Of a stretch of DNA of 64,000 bases, positions 16,264 to 26,887 are shown one piece after another. This stretch comes from Oceanibacterium hippocampi. Its GTDB lineage: Bacteria > Pseudomonadota > Alphaproteobacteria > Sneathiellales > Sneathiellaceae. A program made the position numbers and the translations under genes. The notes beneath the pieces are model-generated. The model did not search any database and was not told the origin of the DNA. It saw nothing but the letters and a program-made list of their open reading frames with translations. Each line of letters opens with the position of its first letter. Position 1 is the stretch's first letter. The stretch spans positions 992,001-1,056,000 of the forward strand of contig NZ_FWFR01000001.1 in assembly GCF_900172325.1 (NCBI RefSeq), in the 5' to 3' direction.

Positions 16264-16905
16264 ATGGCACGGCCTCGGAAATACGACGACGCGGATGTTC
16301 TGGACAGGGCGGTGGAGGTCTTCTGGCTGAAGGGCTTTGCCGCGACCTCGATCCAGGACCTGGTCGAAGCCACGGGGCTCAACCGCGGCAGCCTCTACAA
16401 TGCCTATGGCGACAAGGCCGGCCTGTTCGCCGCGGCCATCGAACGCTATGGCAGCCTGTCGCCGCTGCGGGCGATGGTGAAGCACCAGAACGACGCACCG
16501 CCCCGGCAGTCGATCGAACGCCTGTTTCGCGATCTGGTGGCGATTGCCGGCGCCGATCGGGCCCATCGTGGCTGTCTGCTGACCAATACCGCGACCGAGC
16601 TCTGCGCCCTGGATCGTGACATGCAACAGCGCATCGCCGAGAATTTCGGTGACGCCGAGGATGCGCTTTGCCGGCTTGTCGAGCGGGGCCAGGCGGCCGG
16701 CGTCATCGCGGCCGGGAGGCCGCCGCGGGCGCTCGCCCGAGGCCTTCTGGCCACCATGCAGGGGCTCTGGGTGATGTCCAAGGTCGATCCCGAGCCGGAG
16801 CGGCTTCGCGACATCGCCGATGCCGGCCTGGCGATGCTCGACGCGCCGCCCTGCCGCAGGGTGGCCGCACCGGACGAACGAATGGAAGAGGAGCGTATAT
16901 CATGA
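16264..16905 (+). CDS. TetR-family transcriptional regulator
   Basis: A 213-residue regulator. The N-terminal DNA-binding domain is canonical: RKYDDADVLDRAVEVFWLKGFAATS, then IQDLVEATGLNRGSLYNAYGDKAGLF (about residues 5-52). The C-terminal ligand region resembles the TetR_C_16/AcrR-like type with GCLLTNTATEL. The start at 16264 has AAGGAG 10 bases upstream. It overlaps the DUF427 gene by 4 bp (ATGA), so they form an operon and the regulator probably controls its partner and itself. The ligand is unknown. Confidence 0.9.
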   Translation: MARPRKYDDADVLDRAVEVFWLKGFAATSIQDLVEATGLNRGSLYNAYGDKAGLFAAAIERYGSLSPLRAMVKHQNDAPPRQSIERLFRDLVAIAGADRAHRGCLLTNTATELCALDRDMQQRIAENFGDAEDALCRLVERGQAAGVIAAGRPPRALARGLLATMQGLWVMSKVDPEPERLRDIADAGLAMLDAPPCRRVAAPDERMEEERIS

Positions 16906-17702
16906 ACGAGATGTCGAGCGGCACGGCGCCGGGCTTCGCGAAGCACCCGGGCTATGTGCTGGAGGTGCTGTCGACGCCGAAGCGCGTCCGCGTCGTTTTC
17001 GGCGGCGAGACGCTCGCCGACACGACCGCCGCGCTGATCGTTCGCGAGAGTGGTCACATGCCGGTCTACTATCTGCCGCGTGCCGATATCCGGCTCGACC
17101 TGCTGACCGCGACCGATCATTCCAGCTACTGCCCGTTCAAGGGCACCGCCGCCTACTGGTCGATCGCCGCCGGCGACAAGGTGGCGGAAAACGCGGTCTG
17201 GTCCTACCCGTCGCCCTACCGGGAAGCGGGGGCGCTGAAGGACCATATGGCGTTCTACTGGAACCGGGTCGATCACTGGTACGAGGAGGACGAGGAGGTC
17301 CTCAAGCATCCGCGCGATCCGAAGGTTCGCGTCGACGTCCTGTCGAGCCGCCGAGAGGTCTCGGTCCGGCTGGAGGGCGAGCTTGTCGCGAAGAGCAGTA
17401 ATGCGCTTTTCGTGTTCGAAACCGGCATGCCCGTGCGCTATTATCTGCCCGCGGAAGACGTCCGGATGGACCTGCTGCGCCCGGTCGAGACCAGTTCGAT
17501 CTGCCCGTACAAGGGCAAGGCGCGCTATTGGCAGGCGGAACTGGGCGGGAAGGTCTTCGACGATATCGCCTGGGCTTATCCCGACCCGTTCGACGAGGTT
17601 CGACGGATCCGCGACCGTATCGCCTTTTTCGACGAGCGGGTCGACGAGGTGTTCGTCGATGGAATCGCGCAGGCACGACCGAAAACGCAGTGGTCGGCCT
17701 GA
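16902..17702 (+). CDS. Tandem DUF427 protein
   Basis: A 266-residue cytoplasmic protein made of two DUF427 (nucleotidyltransferase-like beta fold) copies. Repeat 1 (about 18-110) has YYLPRADIRLDLL, then SSYCPFKGTAAYWS. Repeat 2 (about 140-240) has YYLPAEDVRMDLLRP, then SSICPYKGKARYW. Both keep the CP[FY]KG core typical of the family. The biochemical role of DUF427 is not established. The gene is translationally coupled to the TetR gene in front. Confidence 0.85.
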   Translation: MNEMSSGTAPGFAKHPGYVLEVLSTPKRVRVVFGGETLADTTAALIVRESGHMPVYYLPRADIRLDLLTATDHSSYCPFKGTAAYWSIAAGDKVAENAVWSYPSPYREAGALKDHMAFYWNRVDHWYEEDEEVLKHPRDPKVRVDVLSSRREVSVRLEGELVAKSSNALFVFETGMPVRYYLPAEDVRMDLLRPVETSSICPYKGKARYWQAELGGKVFDDIAWAYPDPFDEVRRIRDRIAFFDERVDEVFVDGIAQARPKTQWSA

Positions 17703-17772
17703 TCGATGCCGTTCACGCACGCACCGTCGGTGAAGGCGGGATGACAACCGATGAAGTGGGGAGTGAACTGAG

Positions 17773-18411
17773 TTGCGGAATGTTGCCGAACTTATGGATG
17801 GCTACCGGTCTTTCCTGAAAGAGCGCTATCCGGCCGACGCGGAACTGTACCGATCGCTCGCCGACAACGGACAGTCGCCTCAGACGATGGTCATTGCCTG
17901 TTGTGACAGCCGGTCCGACCCGGCGACAGTGTTCAACGCGGGCCCCGGCCAGATCTTCGTGGTCCGGAACGTCGCCAACCTGGTGCCCCCGTGGGAGCCC
18001 GGCGGCGAATTCCACGGCACCAGCGCGGCGATCGAATTCGCCGTCACGGTTCTCAAGGTCCGCAATATCGTGGTCATGGGCCATGCGCGCTGCGGCGGCA
18101 TCTCGGCCTTCCTTGAAGGCCTGCTCAAGGATCAGCCGCCCGAGACCTTCGTCAGCAAGTGGATTTCTCTGCTCGAGCCGGCGCAGGCCGAACTTGACCG
18201 CCTCGGTTCCGACGCGAGCGCCGATGAGCGGCAGGAGGCGATGGAATATGCCGGCATCCGCCGTTCGCTCGACAACCTGCTGTCCTTTCCCTTCGTGAAG
18301 GAGCGCGTCGACACCGGCAAGCTCGAGCTGCACGGCGCCTATTTCGCCATCGCCACCGGCGTCCTGAAGTATCTCGACAAGAGCGACGGCAGGTTCTACC
18401 CGGCCGTCTGA
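17773..18411 (+). CDS. Beta-class carbonic anhydrase
   Basis: A 212-residue enzyme that hydrates CO2 to bicarbonate. The zinc site is complete: Cys43 and the Asp45/Arg47 dyad in CCDSR, and His104 and Cys107 in GHARCGG. Length and fold order match bacterial beta-carbonic anhydrases. A TTG start at 17773 is favoured because GGGGAG lies about 9 bases upstream; an ATG at 17794 is possible. There is no signal peptide, so it is cytoplasmic. It lies 70 bp after the DUF427 gene and may share its transcript. Confidence 0.92.
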   Translation: MRNVAELMDGYRSFLKERYPADAELYRSLADNGQSPQTMVIACCDSRSDPATVFNAGPGQIFVVRNVANLVPPWEPGGEFHGTSAAIEFAVTVLKVRNIVVMGHARCGGISAFLEGLLKDQPPETFVSKWISLLEPAQAELDRLGSDASADERQEAMEYAGIRRSLDNLLSFPFVKERVDTGKLELHGAYFAIATGVLKYLDKSDGRFYPAV

Positions 18412-18433
18412 TGATCGCCGCCGCCGTGCGACA

Positions 18434-18455
18434 GGCGGGTCCGGTCGGACCCGCC
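18434..18455. terminator. Strong hairpin between convergent genes
   Basis: GGCGGGTCC (18434-18442) and GGACCCGCC (18447-18455) form a perfect 9-bp stem with a GGTC loop, midway between the stops of the carbonic anhydrase and thiolase genes. There is no T-run on either side, so intrinsic termination is uncertain, but the place fits a bidirectional terminator. Confidence 0.5.
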
Positions 18456-18481
18456 CGCCGTTCGGCGGCGCGCGCCGGCGC

Positions 18482-19690
18482 CTACTTCACCCGTTCGATG
18501 ATCATCGCGATGCCCTGGCCGACACCGATGCACATGGTGCAGAGCGCGTAGCGGCCGTCGATCGTCTCGAGCTGGTTCAACGCCGTGGCGACGAGGCGGG
18601 CGCCGGACATGCCGAGCGGATGGCCAAGCGCGATCGCCCCGCCGTTCGGGTTGACCGCCTCCTCGGTGTCGGAGAGGCCGAGATCGCGGGTCACCGCGAG
18701 GGCCTGCGCGGCGAAGGCCTCGTTGAGTTCGATCACGTCCATGTCGGTGATCGAAAGGCCGGCGAGTTCCAGCACCTTGCGGCTCGCCGGGGCAGGGCCC
18801 ATGCCCATGATCCGGGGCGGCACGCCGGCGGTCGCCGTGGCGACGACGCGACCCCGCGGCGTCAGGCCATGGCGCTCGAGCGCCGCCTTCGAGGCGACGA
18901 TCAACGCCGCGGCGCCGTCGTTGACGCCGGAGGCGTTGCCTGCCGTCACCGTGCCTTCGGCGCGGAACGGGGTGCGCAGGCGGGCGAGGCCCTCGAGCGT
19001 GGTGTCGGCGCGCGGATGCTCGTCCTGGCGCACGACGATCGGGTCGCCCTTGCGCTGCGGGATCGACACCTCGACGATCTCGCGATCGAAGAAGCCGTTC
19101 TTCTGGGCAGCGACGGCGCGCTGCTGGCTGCGCAGCGCGAAAGCGTCCTGGTCCTCGCGGCGAACCTGGAACTCGGCGGCGACATTCTCGGCCGTTTCCG
19201 GCATCGAGTCGGTACCGTATGCCTTGTCCATCAGCTTGTTGACGAAGCGCCAGCCGATCGTGGTGTCGTAGATCTCGGTGCTGCGGGAATAGGCGCTGTT
19301 CGACTTGGCCATGACGAAGGGCGCACGGGTCATGCTCTCGACCCCGCCGGCGATGACCAGCTGCTGCTCGCCCGTCTTGATGGCGCGTGCCGCGACGTTC
19401 ACCGCATCGAGGCCGGAGCCGCAGAGCCGGTTGATGGTCGCGCCGGGGACCGAGTCGGGCAGCCCGGCCAGCAGCAGGGCCATGCGCGCGACATTGCGGT
19501 TGTCTTCGCCCGCCTGGTTGGCGCAGCCGTAGATCACGTCATCGACCGCCGCCCAGTCGACATCCTTGTTCCGCTCGATCAGCGCCTGGATCGGCCGGGC
19601 GCCCAGATCGTCGGTCCGGACCTCTGCCAGGGCACCGCCGTAGCGGCCGATCGGCGTGCGCACGGCATCGCAGATAAAGGCGTCGCTCAT
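18482..19690 (-). CDS. pcaF: 3-oxoadipyl-CoA thiolase (PcaF/PaaJ type)
   Basis: A 402-residue thiolase. The catalytic residues are present: the acyl-accepting Cys in INRLCGSGLDAV, the His in GGAIALGHPLG and the second Cys in CTMCIGVGQG. The stretch IYDTTIGWRFVN, with the matching length, is typical of the beta-ketoadipate and phenylacetate pathway thiolases, which split 3-oxoadipyl-CoA to succinyl-CoA and acetyl-CoA. No other pca or paa genes are in view, so general acetyl-CoA acyltransferase activity remains possible. Confidence 0.85.
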   Translation of the reverse strand: MSDAFICDAVRTPIGRYGGALAEVRTDDLGARPIQALIERNKDVDWAAVDDVIYGCANQAGEDNRNVARMALLLAGLPDSVPGATINRLCGSGLDAVNVAARAIKTGEQQLVIAGGVESMTRAPFVMAKSNSAYSRSTEIYDTTIGWRFVNKLMDKAYGTDSMPETAENVAAEFQVRREDQDAFALRSQQRAVAAQKNGFFDREIVEVSIPQRKGDPIVVRQDEHPRADTTLEGLARLRTPFRAEGTVTAGNASGVNDGAAALIVASKAALERHGLTPRGRVVATATAGVPPRIMGMGPAPASRKVLELAGLSITDMDVIELNEAFAAQALAVTRDLGLSDTEEAVNPNGGAIALGHPLGMSGARLVATALNQLETIDGRYALCTMCIGVGQGIAMIIERVK

Positions 19691-19851
19691 CTCGTTCTCA
19701 TCTCCTCAGGAATATCTGTCGCGGCGGGCGCCGCTGACGCAACATTCCGTCTCCATAACATGCTGCAGACGCGTTGTCGCCTGTGTCCCCTGTTGCGCAT
19801 GGCGCCCCGAAGCCCGACAATCGCAATCGACGCCGCCCCTCCGGAGCCGCC

Positions 19852-21492
19852 ATGCATTTCCTGTCCGAGATCGCGCTCATCGCCCTGGTCGCATTGCTGC
19901 TCGGCCTGGTCATGACGCGAATGCGGCAGCCATCGCTGGTCGGCTATATCCTCGCCGGCGTCGTCCTCGGCATTTTCATGCCGCGGATATCAGAAAATCG
20001 GGAAGTGATCTCGCTGCTCGCCGAGCTCGGCGTGCTGATGCTGCTGTTCCTGATCGGCATGGAGCTTTCGCTGCGCTCCTTCATGCGGGTCTGGCGGGTC
20101 TCCGTGATCACCATGGTGCTCCAGGTTGCGCTCTCGCTTGCCGTGATGTGGCTGCTTTCCTATGCCCTCGGCTGGCCGGGCGAGCTGGCGATACTGCTCG
20201 GCTTTGCCATCGCGCTTTCCTCGACCGCGGTCGCGATCAAGATTCTCGAGGATGTCGGCGAGTTGCGGAGCGATGTCGGCCAGGTTGCCGTCGGCGTCCT
20301 CGTCGCCCAGGATCTGGCCGTCGTGCCGATGCTTCTGATCGTCAGCAGCCTCGGCGGGGGCGGTTCGGGAATCGTCGGATCGGCCGCGATGATCCTGCTC
20401 GCGGTCGGCCTGCTCGTTGCCTTGGTCGTCCTGCTGAGCCGGCGCCAGAGCGTCCGGCTGCCGTTCGGCGAATGGCTGGGCGACCACCACGACCTGACGC
20501 CGATGACCGGGCTCGCGCTCTGCTTCGGCGCGGCCGCGCTTTCTGGTGTCCTCGGCCTCACGCCCTCCTACGGTGCTTTCCTTGCCGGACTCGTGCTCGG
20601 CAACACGCGGGAGCGGAAGGGCATGATGGAGGCGATGATGCCGATCCAGGCGGTCCTGATGATGGTCTTCTTCCTGTCCGTCGGGCTGCTCGTCGACATT
20701 CCCTTCGTTATCGAGAATATCGGCACCGTGCTGCTCCTGCTGGCGATCGTGACGGTGGTCAAGACGGTCGCCAACGTCTGCATCCTGCGGCTGACCGGGG
20801 AGCCGTGGCCGCGCTCCTTCAAGGCTGGCACGGTGCTCGGCCAGATCGGCGAATTTTCCTTCGTGCTGATGGCGGCCGGAGCGACCGCCGGCATCGTCGA
20901 CGATTACGCCCGCCGCCTGATGGTGTCGCTGATCGTCTTCTCGCTCGCGGTCTCGCCGCTATGGCTGCTGACCTCGCGCCGGCTGGAGGAGGTGCGCTGG
21001 CGGAGGATCGCCAATTTCCGGCATCTCTGGGCGCAACTCTATGGCCGGGAAACCCAGGCCGTGGTCTCGGTGTCAAGCCGGGCCGTCGCCTCCACGGCCC
21101 GCATCACGCTTGCCTTCCGGGGCCAGACCGGCCCGGCTGCGGACGACGATGACCGGGATCCGGCGGCGGACGAGGCCGTCATCATCGATGTCGACGCGGA
21201 AGCGGGCGCGGGCCGACCGGACGTCGCCGACGACGGCCCGGACGCGGCGATGCCGGTGGCGAAACCGGCGCCGAAGAAACGCAAACTGGTCCGGAAGCGG
21301 AAGCCCGCCGCCGCCGAGGCAGCTGTGCCCGCCCCGGTGCGGAAGCAGGTGAAGCGCAGCAAGCCGGCCCCGTCGGCGCAGGCGAAGAAGCCGGCGGCGG
21401 CCCTGCCGGCGGCAAGGACGACCTCCGAGCCGGAGAAGAAATCGGCGACGCCGGACAAGCCTGCGAGCGGCGAATTCGACGCCGACGACTAG
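19852..21492 (+). CDS. Kef-type (CPA2) cation:proton antiporter with charged C-terminal tail
   Basis: A 546-residue membrane protein. Residues 1 to about 390 form the Na+/H+ exchanger domain of the KefB/CPA2 type, with about 12 helices (for example LVGYILAGVVLG; SSTAVAIKILED; GAFLAGLVLGNT). The usual cytoplasmic TrkA-N (RCK) domain is absent. Instead there is an acidic stretch (DDDDRDPAADEA) followed by about 80 residues rich in Lys, Pro and Ala (PAPKKRKLVRKRKPAAAEA and more), like the tail of histone H1. The ATG at 19852 is preceded by CGGAG. It probably exchanges K+ or Na+ for protons; the role of the tail is unknown. Confidence 0.85.
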   Translation: MHFLSEIALIALVALLLGLVMTRMRQPSLVGYILAGVVLGIFMPRISENREVISLLAELGVLMLLFLIGMELSLRSFMRVWRVSVITMVLQVALSLAVMWLLSYALGWPGELAILLGFAIALSSTAVAIKILEDVGELRSDVGQVAVGVLVAQDLAVVPMLLIVSSLGGGGSGIVGSAAMILLAVGLLVALVVLLSRRQSVRLPFGEWLGDHHDLTPMTGLALCFGAAALSGVLGLTPSYGAFLAGLVLGNTRERKGMMEAMMPIQAVLMMVFFLSVGLLVDIPFVIENIGTVLLLLAIVTVVKTVANVCILRLTGEPWPRSFKAGTVLGQIGEFSFVLMAAGATAGIVDDYARRLMVSLIVFSLAVSPLWLLTSRRLEEVRWRRIANFRHLWAQLYGRETQAVVSVSSRAVASTARITLAFRGQTGPAADDDDRDPAADEAVIIDVDAEAGAGRPDVADDGPDAAMPVAKPAPKKRKLVRKRKPAAAEAAVPAPVRKQVKRSKPAPSAQAKKPAAALPAARTTSEPEKKSATPDKPASGEFDADD

Positions 21493-21517
21493 TCAGTCGT
21501 CCGGTCACGAACCCGCG

Positions 21518-21697
21518 TTAACGACCGTCGTGGTCGTCGCCGTGATGGTTGCCGGCGATATCGTGATGGACGTTGCCCGGCCGTGTATCGCCGGGCGTCG
21601 ACCGCTCGCGCCCCAGCGGGTCGCGGCCGGTCTGGCGCACCACGTCGCTGTAGGATCGAACCGGTCGATCCAGGTAGGGGCTGCCGGCGAGGGTCAT
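21518..21697 (-). CDS. Small hypothetical protein (59 residues)
   Basis: A short open frame starting MTLAGSPYLDRPVRSYSDVV and ending in a His/Asp-rich tail (NHHGDDHDGR). The SPYLDRPVRS start resembles small uncharacterised proteins I associate with alphaproteobacteria. ACGGGA lies upstream of the ATG. It lies downstream of argS on the same strand, with about 107 bp between, and is convergent with the antiporter gene. No domain is recognised. It may instead be non-coding. Confidence 0.45.
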   Translation of the reverse strand: MTLAGSPYLDRPVRSYSDVVRQTGRDPLGRERSTPGDTRPGNVHHDIAGNHHGDDHDGR

Positions 21698-21804
21698 CGG
21701 ATTTTCCCGTTCATCATCACGAGACAACAACTGGGGCCCCAAACCGTTCCTCGCAAGGCGCATTCGCGGCCGCGGTGATACTGATCACAGGCTTTCCCGG
21801 GCGG

Positions 21805-23580
21805 CTACATCCGGTCCGGAATCTCGAGTCCGAGGATCGTCAGGGCGAGCGCGATCTGGGCCAGCGTCACCTCCGCGAGTCGGAGCCGGGCGCCGCGGCG
21901 GACGAGGTCCTGTTCGCTCAGGATATGGCAATCGTGATAGAAGCGATTGAAGGCCTGCGCGACATTGTAGACATGCTCGCAGAGGATATGCGGCTGGTAG
22001 CGTTCGTAGGCACCGCGAACGGCTTCCGGGAGGGCCGCGAGCGTCAGCATCAGGTCGCGTTCGGCATCGGTTTCCGGGGCCAGCCCACCGGCGGCGAAAC
22101 CCTGGTCGGCCGCCTTGCGGAGCAGCGAACGCAGGCGCACGGCGGCATAGAGCAGGTACGGGCCGGTCCGGCCCTCGAAGCGGGTGAAGCGCTCCAGGTC
22201 GAAGACGTAGTTGGAATGACGCTGGTTCTGCAGGTCGGCGAACTTGATCGCGGCGATGCCGACGTTGCGCGCGATCGCGGCCCGCTCGGCTTCCGAGAGT
22301 TCCTGCGCCAGGCCGGCTTCCGAGAGCCGCTTGCCGGCCTCCTCGGTCGCCATGGCAATCAGTTCGGACAGCCGGACGACGCCGCCCGCGCGGGTCCGGA
22401 AGGGCTTGCCGTCGGTCCCGTTCACGGTGCCGAAGCCGACATGTTCGAGGGCGACGTCGTCGCGGACCAGGCCGGCGAGGCGGGCGGTGCGGAAGACCTG
22501 CTCGAAATGCAGGCTCTGGCGGCCGTCGACGACATAGACGATGGCATCCGGATCCTGGCGCTCGACGCGGTTGACGATGGTCGCGAGATCGGTGGTCGAA
22601 TACATCACGCCGCCGTCGGACTTGAGCAGCACGAGCGGCGGCATCTCGGCCTTGTCGTCGGGGCGGGCGACACGGACGATCAGCGCCCCCTCGCTCGGCT
22701 CCGCGATCCCGGCATCGGTCATCCGCTGGATCATCGGATCGATCAGGTCGTGGACGCAGGCCTCTCCATCCCACAGGTCGAAGCGAACGCCAAGGGCCTC
22801 GAAATCGGCGCGCATCGCCTCGACCGAAACCGCCACCATGCGCTCCCACAGGGCGCGGTAGCCCGGCCGGCCGCGCTGCAGCTCGAAGGTCGCCTGGCGG
22901 GCCGCGGCAAGTGCCTCGTCATCCTCCTTGGTGCGCGCGGAAGCACGCGGGTAGAGCTCCTGGAGATCGTCGATCGAGACCGGCGAGGCATCCGGATAGG
23001 GGCCGTCATAGGCGGCGTCGAAATAGGGCAGCTCCGGCGCGTCGCGGGCGATTTCCGCGATCAGCATGCCCATCGGCAGACCCCAGTCGCCGAGATGGAC
23101 ATCGCTGGTCACGCGGTCGCCGACCTGGCGACAGAGCCGCTGCAGGCAGTCGCCGATGATCGAGGCGCGCAGATGGCCGACATGCATCGCCTTGGCGACA
23201 TTCGGGCCGCCGAAATCGAGCACGACCGTGCGCGGCGCATGGCCGATGCGACAGCCGGTTGCCGGGTCGTCGAACAGGGCCGTCACGCGGTCCACCAGGA
23301 AATCGTCGGCGAGCGAGAAGTTCACGAAGCCCGGCCCGGCGATCGAGAGGTCGCGGAAGCGGCCGTCGCGGGCCAGCCGCTCGACCACCGCGTCGGCGAT
23401 CTGGCGCGGCGGGCGCTTGGCGGACTTGGCGGCGGCGAGTGCCCCGTTGCATTGGAATTGCCCGAGCTCGGGTCGCTGCGACGGCGCCACCTGGCCGAAG
23501 GCGGGATCGAGGTCGAGAGCGCCGAAATGGGCGCCAACGAGGGCGGACAATTCGTCTCGGAGCGATTGATCGAGTGACAT
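21805..23580 (-). CDS. argS: Arginyl-tRNA synthetase
   Basis: A 591-residue class I aminoacyl-tRNA synthetase that charges tRNA-Arg. The N-terminal Add-1 domain precedes the Rossmann core with the HIGH-type motif (HVGHLR) and LDFGGPNVAKAMH. The KMSKS-like loop is replaced by the ArgRS form (PFRTRAGGVVRLSELI). The C-terminal DALR anticodon-binding domain ends at the stop (SEQDLVRRGARLRLAEVTLAQIALALTILGLEIPDRM region). Length is normal. It is divergent from groES, 300 bp away. Confidence 0.97.
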   Translation of the reverse strand: MSLDQSLRDELSALVGAHFGALDLDPAFGQVAPSQRPELGQFQCNGALAAAKSAKRPPRQIADAVVERLARDGRFRDLSIAGPGFVNFSLADDFLVDRVTALFDDPATGCRIGHAPRTVVLDFGGPNVAKAMHVGHLRASIIGDCLQRLCRQVGDRVTSDVHLGDWGLPMGMLIAEIARDAPELPYFDAAYDGPYPDASPVSIDDLQELYPRASARTKEDDEALAAARQATFELQRGRPGYRALWERMVAVSVEAMRADFEALGVRFDLWDGEACVHDLIDPMIQRMTDAGIAEPSEGALIVRVARPDDKAEMPPLVLLKSDGGVMYSTTDLATIVNRVERQDPDAIVYVVDGRQSLHFEQVFRTARLAGLVRDDVALEHVGFGTVNGTDGKPFRTRAGGVVRLSELIAMATEEAGKRLSEAGLAQELSEAERAAIARNVGIAAIKFADLQNQRHSNYVFDLERFTRFEGRTGPYLLYAAVRLRSLLRKAADQGFAAGGLAPETDAERDLMLTLAALPEAVRGAYERYQPHILCEHVYNVAQAFNRFYHDCHILSEQDLVRRGARLRLAEVTLAQIALALTILGLEIPDRM

Positions 23581-23763
23581 GGGGCGATTCGGGGTTGTTA
23601 CCGGGGCACGGGCGACCGATATGCTGTCGGGCCGCGCCCTTACTTAGTCGATCCGGTCGCGGCGGCACAAGGGGCGCGAGGATTCGCGGCGCTCCCGCGC
23701 CAGCCGCGCGTCGACAACGGCGCACGCCGTGCCACCACGCGGTCGATTTCAGCCCTCGAATCC

Positions 23764-23791
23764 TTGACTCACACGCCGGGTGTGACTAAAT
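23764..23791 (+). promoter_or_regulatory. groESL promoter with nested inverted repeat
   Basis: TTGACT (23764-23769) and CTAAAT (23786-23791) are 16 bases apart, placing the start of transcription just before the CIRCE. Between and over them lies an inverted repeat, TCACAC (23769-23774) and GTGTGA (23780-23785) with a GCCGG spacer. No sigma-32-type spacing (CTTGA with CCCAT) fits. Confidence 0.6.
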
Positions 23792-23808
23792 GCGGCCCAT
23801 TCTGGTTG

Positions 23809-23835
23809 TTAGCACTCGACCGTGTTGAGTGCTAA
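23809..23835 (+). promoter_or_regulatory. CIRCE operator for HrcA
   Basis: TTAGCACTC (23809-23817), nine spacer bases, then GAGTGCTAA (23827-23835): a perfect match to the CIRCE consensus with exact 9-9-9 geometry. It lies 45 bases before groES. HrcA binds CIRCE and represses chaperonin genes until heat stress titrates GroEL away; hrcA itself is not in the window. Confidence 0.97.
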
Positions 23836-23880
23836 CAGAGGGTCCATCCACCCGTAACCATCGAATTGGAGAGGGAAAGA

Positions 23881-24168
23881 ATGAAATTCCGTCCGTTGCA
23901 TGACCGTGTACTGGTCAAGCGCACCGATGCCGAGGAAAAGACCTCCGGCGGCATCATTATCCCCGATAGCGCGCAGGAAAAGCCGATGCAGGGCGAGGTC
24001 ATCGCTGCTGGTTCCGGCGTCCGCAACGAAACCGGGAAGCTCACCCCGCTCGATGTGAAGAAGGGCGACCGCGTGCTCTTCGGCAAGTGGTCGGGGACCG
24101 AGGTCAAGATCGACGGCACCGAGCTGCTGATCATGAAGGAATCCGACATCATGGGTATCGTCGAGTAA
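23881..24168 (+). CDS. groES: Co-chaperonin GroES
   Basis: A 95-residue GroES, the seven-subunit lid of the GroEL chamber. It begins [14 protein letters not shown]. The mobile loop is [18 protein letters not shown], and the domain ends [15 protein letters not shown]. It has a normal length. GGAGAGGGA precedes the ATG at 23881. It is the first gene of the groESL operon, with groEL 62 bp downstream. Confidence 0.98.
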   Translation: MKFRPLHDRVLVKRTDAEEKTSGGIIIPDSAQEKPMQGEVIAAGSGVRNETGKLTPLDVKKGDRVLFGKWSGTEVKIDGTELLIMKESDIMGIVE

Positions 24169-24191
24169 CGCTGCCGCACGGCAAGACGTAA

Positions 24192-25874
<1,683 letters not shown>

Positions 25875-25906
25875 GGAAGCCGATACCGCGTCGCAAGACA
25901 GGGAAA

Positions 25907-25936
25907 GGGCCGCGGATCACTCCGCGGCCCTTTTTC
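25907..25936 (+). terminator. Rho-independent terminator of groESL
   Basis: GGGCCGCGGA (25907-25916) and TCCGCGGCCC (25921-25930) form a perfect 10-bp stem with a TCAC loop, followed by TTTTT. It lies 32 bases after the groEL stop and before the convergent bactofilin gene. Confidence 0.93.
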
Positions 25937-25982
25937 GTTGCCCGCCCGGCGCGACGTCCGCCCGGCGCCGGATCGGGTCGGC

Positions 25983-26741
25983 TCAGATCAGGTTGGCACC
26001 GGCCTGTTCGTCGCTGCCGTTCTCGGTCTTGCCCGAACCGCCACCCGACTGCTCGGCACGCTTCGAGGGACGGAGCGAGGCCTGCTCGTCCTTCGCGGTA
26101 CTGCCATTGTCATCGGCCGCCTTCGAATCCTTCGCCGCCGTTTTCGACGCCGCCGCGCCGACCACCTCGACCTCGCCGGCGATCTGGCCGCCCGGCTCGA
26201 TGGTGATCTCGCCGTAGCGGATCGTTCCGCGCACCCGGCCGGTGGAGCGGATCACGAGTTTCTGGCGCGCCGTCAGGCTGCCCTCGAACAGGCCGGAAAT
26301 ATCGGCAGTGTCGATCTCGACGGTGCCGTTGAAGATGCCGCTCTCGGCGATCTCGATGATCCGGCTGTCCATCGAGGCCTCGACGCGGCCCTCGACGATC
26401 AGCCTGTCGCAGGACGTGATCTCGCCTTTCAGATGGATGTCCGGCCCGACGATCAGCTTGCTGCCGGCAGCATCCGAGGCCTGCGGGGTGCTTTCCCCGG
26501 AAGCCGCCGAAGACCCGACGGGGGTCGGCGCCGCCACGCCGGGGCGACTGGGCACGCTTTCCCGCGGCCGCGCGGCCGGCACGTCGGGGTGATAGGGAGT
26601 GTTGCGTTGCGGCGTGACCATGCTATTTCCTTCCTTCTCGAGCCCTTGGGCTGACTCGGCATTGCGATGCGGCGGACGAGGTGTCAATGCAGCCGGTTTG
26701 GCCGTCGCCTTCTCGCCCTCGGGGGTTTTGCGTCGAAACAT
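25983..26741 (-). CDS. Bactofilin (polymer-forming cytoskeletal protein)
   Basis: A 252-residue protein. A disordered Pro/Ala-rich N-terminal part (about 1-95) precedes the bactofilin beta-helix domain (about 96-200). That domain shows the repeating Ile/Val-Gly pattern LIVGPDIHLKGEI, LIVEGRVEAS, GTVEIDTADISG, LVIRSTGRVRGTI. A charged tail follows. Bactofilins polymerise without nucleotide on the inner membrane and place cell-wall or stalk enzymes. Many alphaproteobacterial copies sit next to an M23 peptidase gene; none is here. The start at 26741 (MFRRKTPEGE) is a usual bactofilin start. It is divergent from the DUF2842 gene. Confidence 0.9.
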   Translation of the reverse strand: MFRRKTPEGEKATAKPAALTPRPPHRNAESAQGLEKEGNSMVTPQRNTPYHPDVPAARPRESVPSRPGVAAPTPVGSSAASGESTPQASDAAGSKLIVGPDIHLKGEITSCDRLIVEGRVEASMDSRIIEIAESGIFNGTVEIDTADISGLFEGSLTARQKLVIRSTGRVRGTIRYGEITIEPGGQIAGEVEVVGAAASKTAAKDSKAADDNGSTAKDEQASLRPSKRAEQSGGGSGKTENGSDEQAGANLI

Positions 26742-26887
26742 TGCGGACTCCGTGCTGCGGATGGCGATCAAAGAATCACATCCGACGAGAATATCCAAAT
26801 GGTGGTGACTGAAATGGGCCAAATCTACGGCGATCATGTGGCGGTCCGGAAAAATTCCGCACTCGGGACAAGGGCTTGGTGGGCGCG

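Noticed and set aside
23763-23803. A sigma-32 promoter for groESL (CTTGA with CCCAT)
   Set aside because: The two boxes are about 27 bases apart, far more than the 13-15 expected. The sigma-70-type pair with a 16-base spacer fits better.
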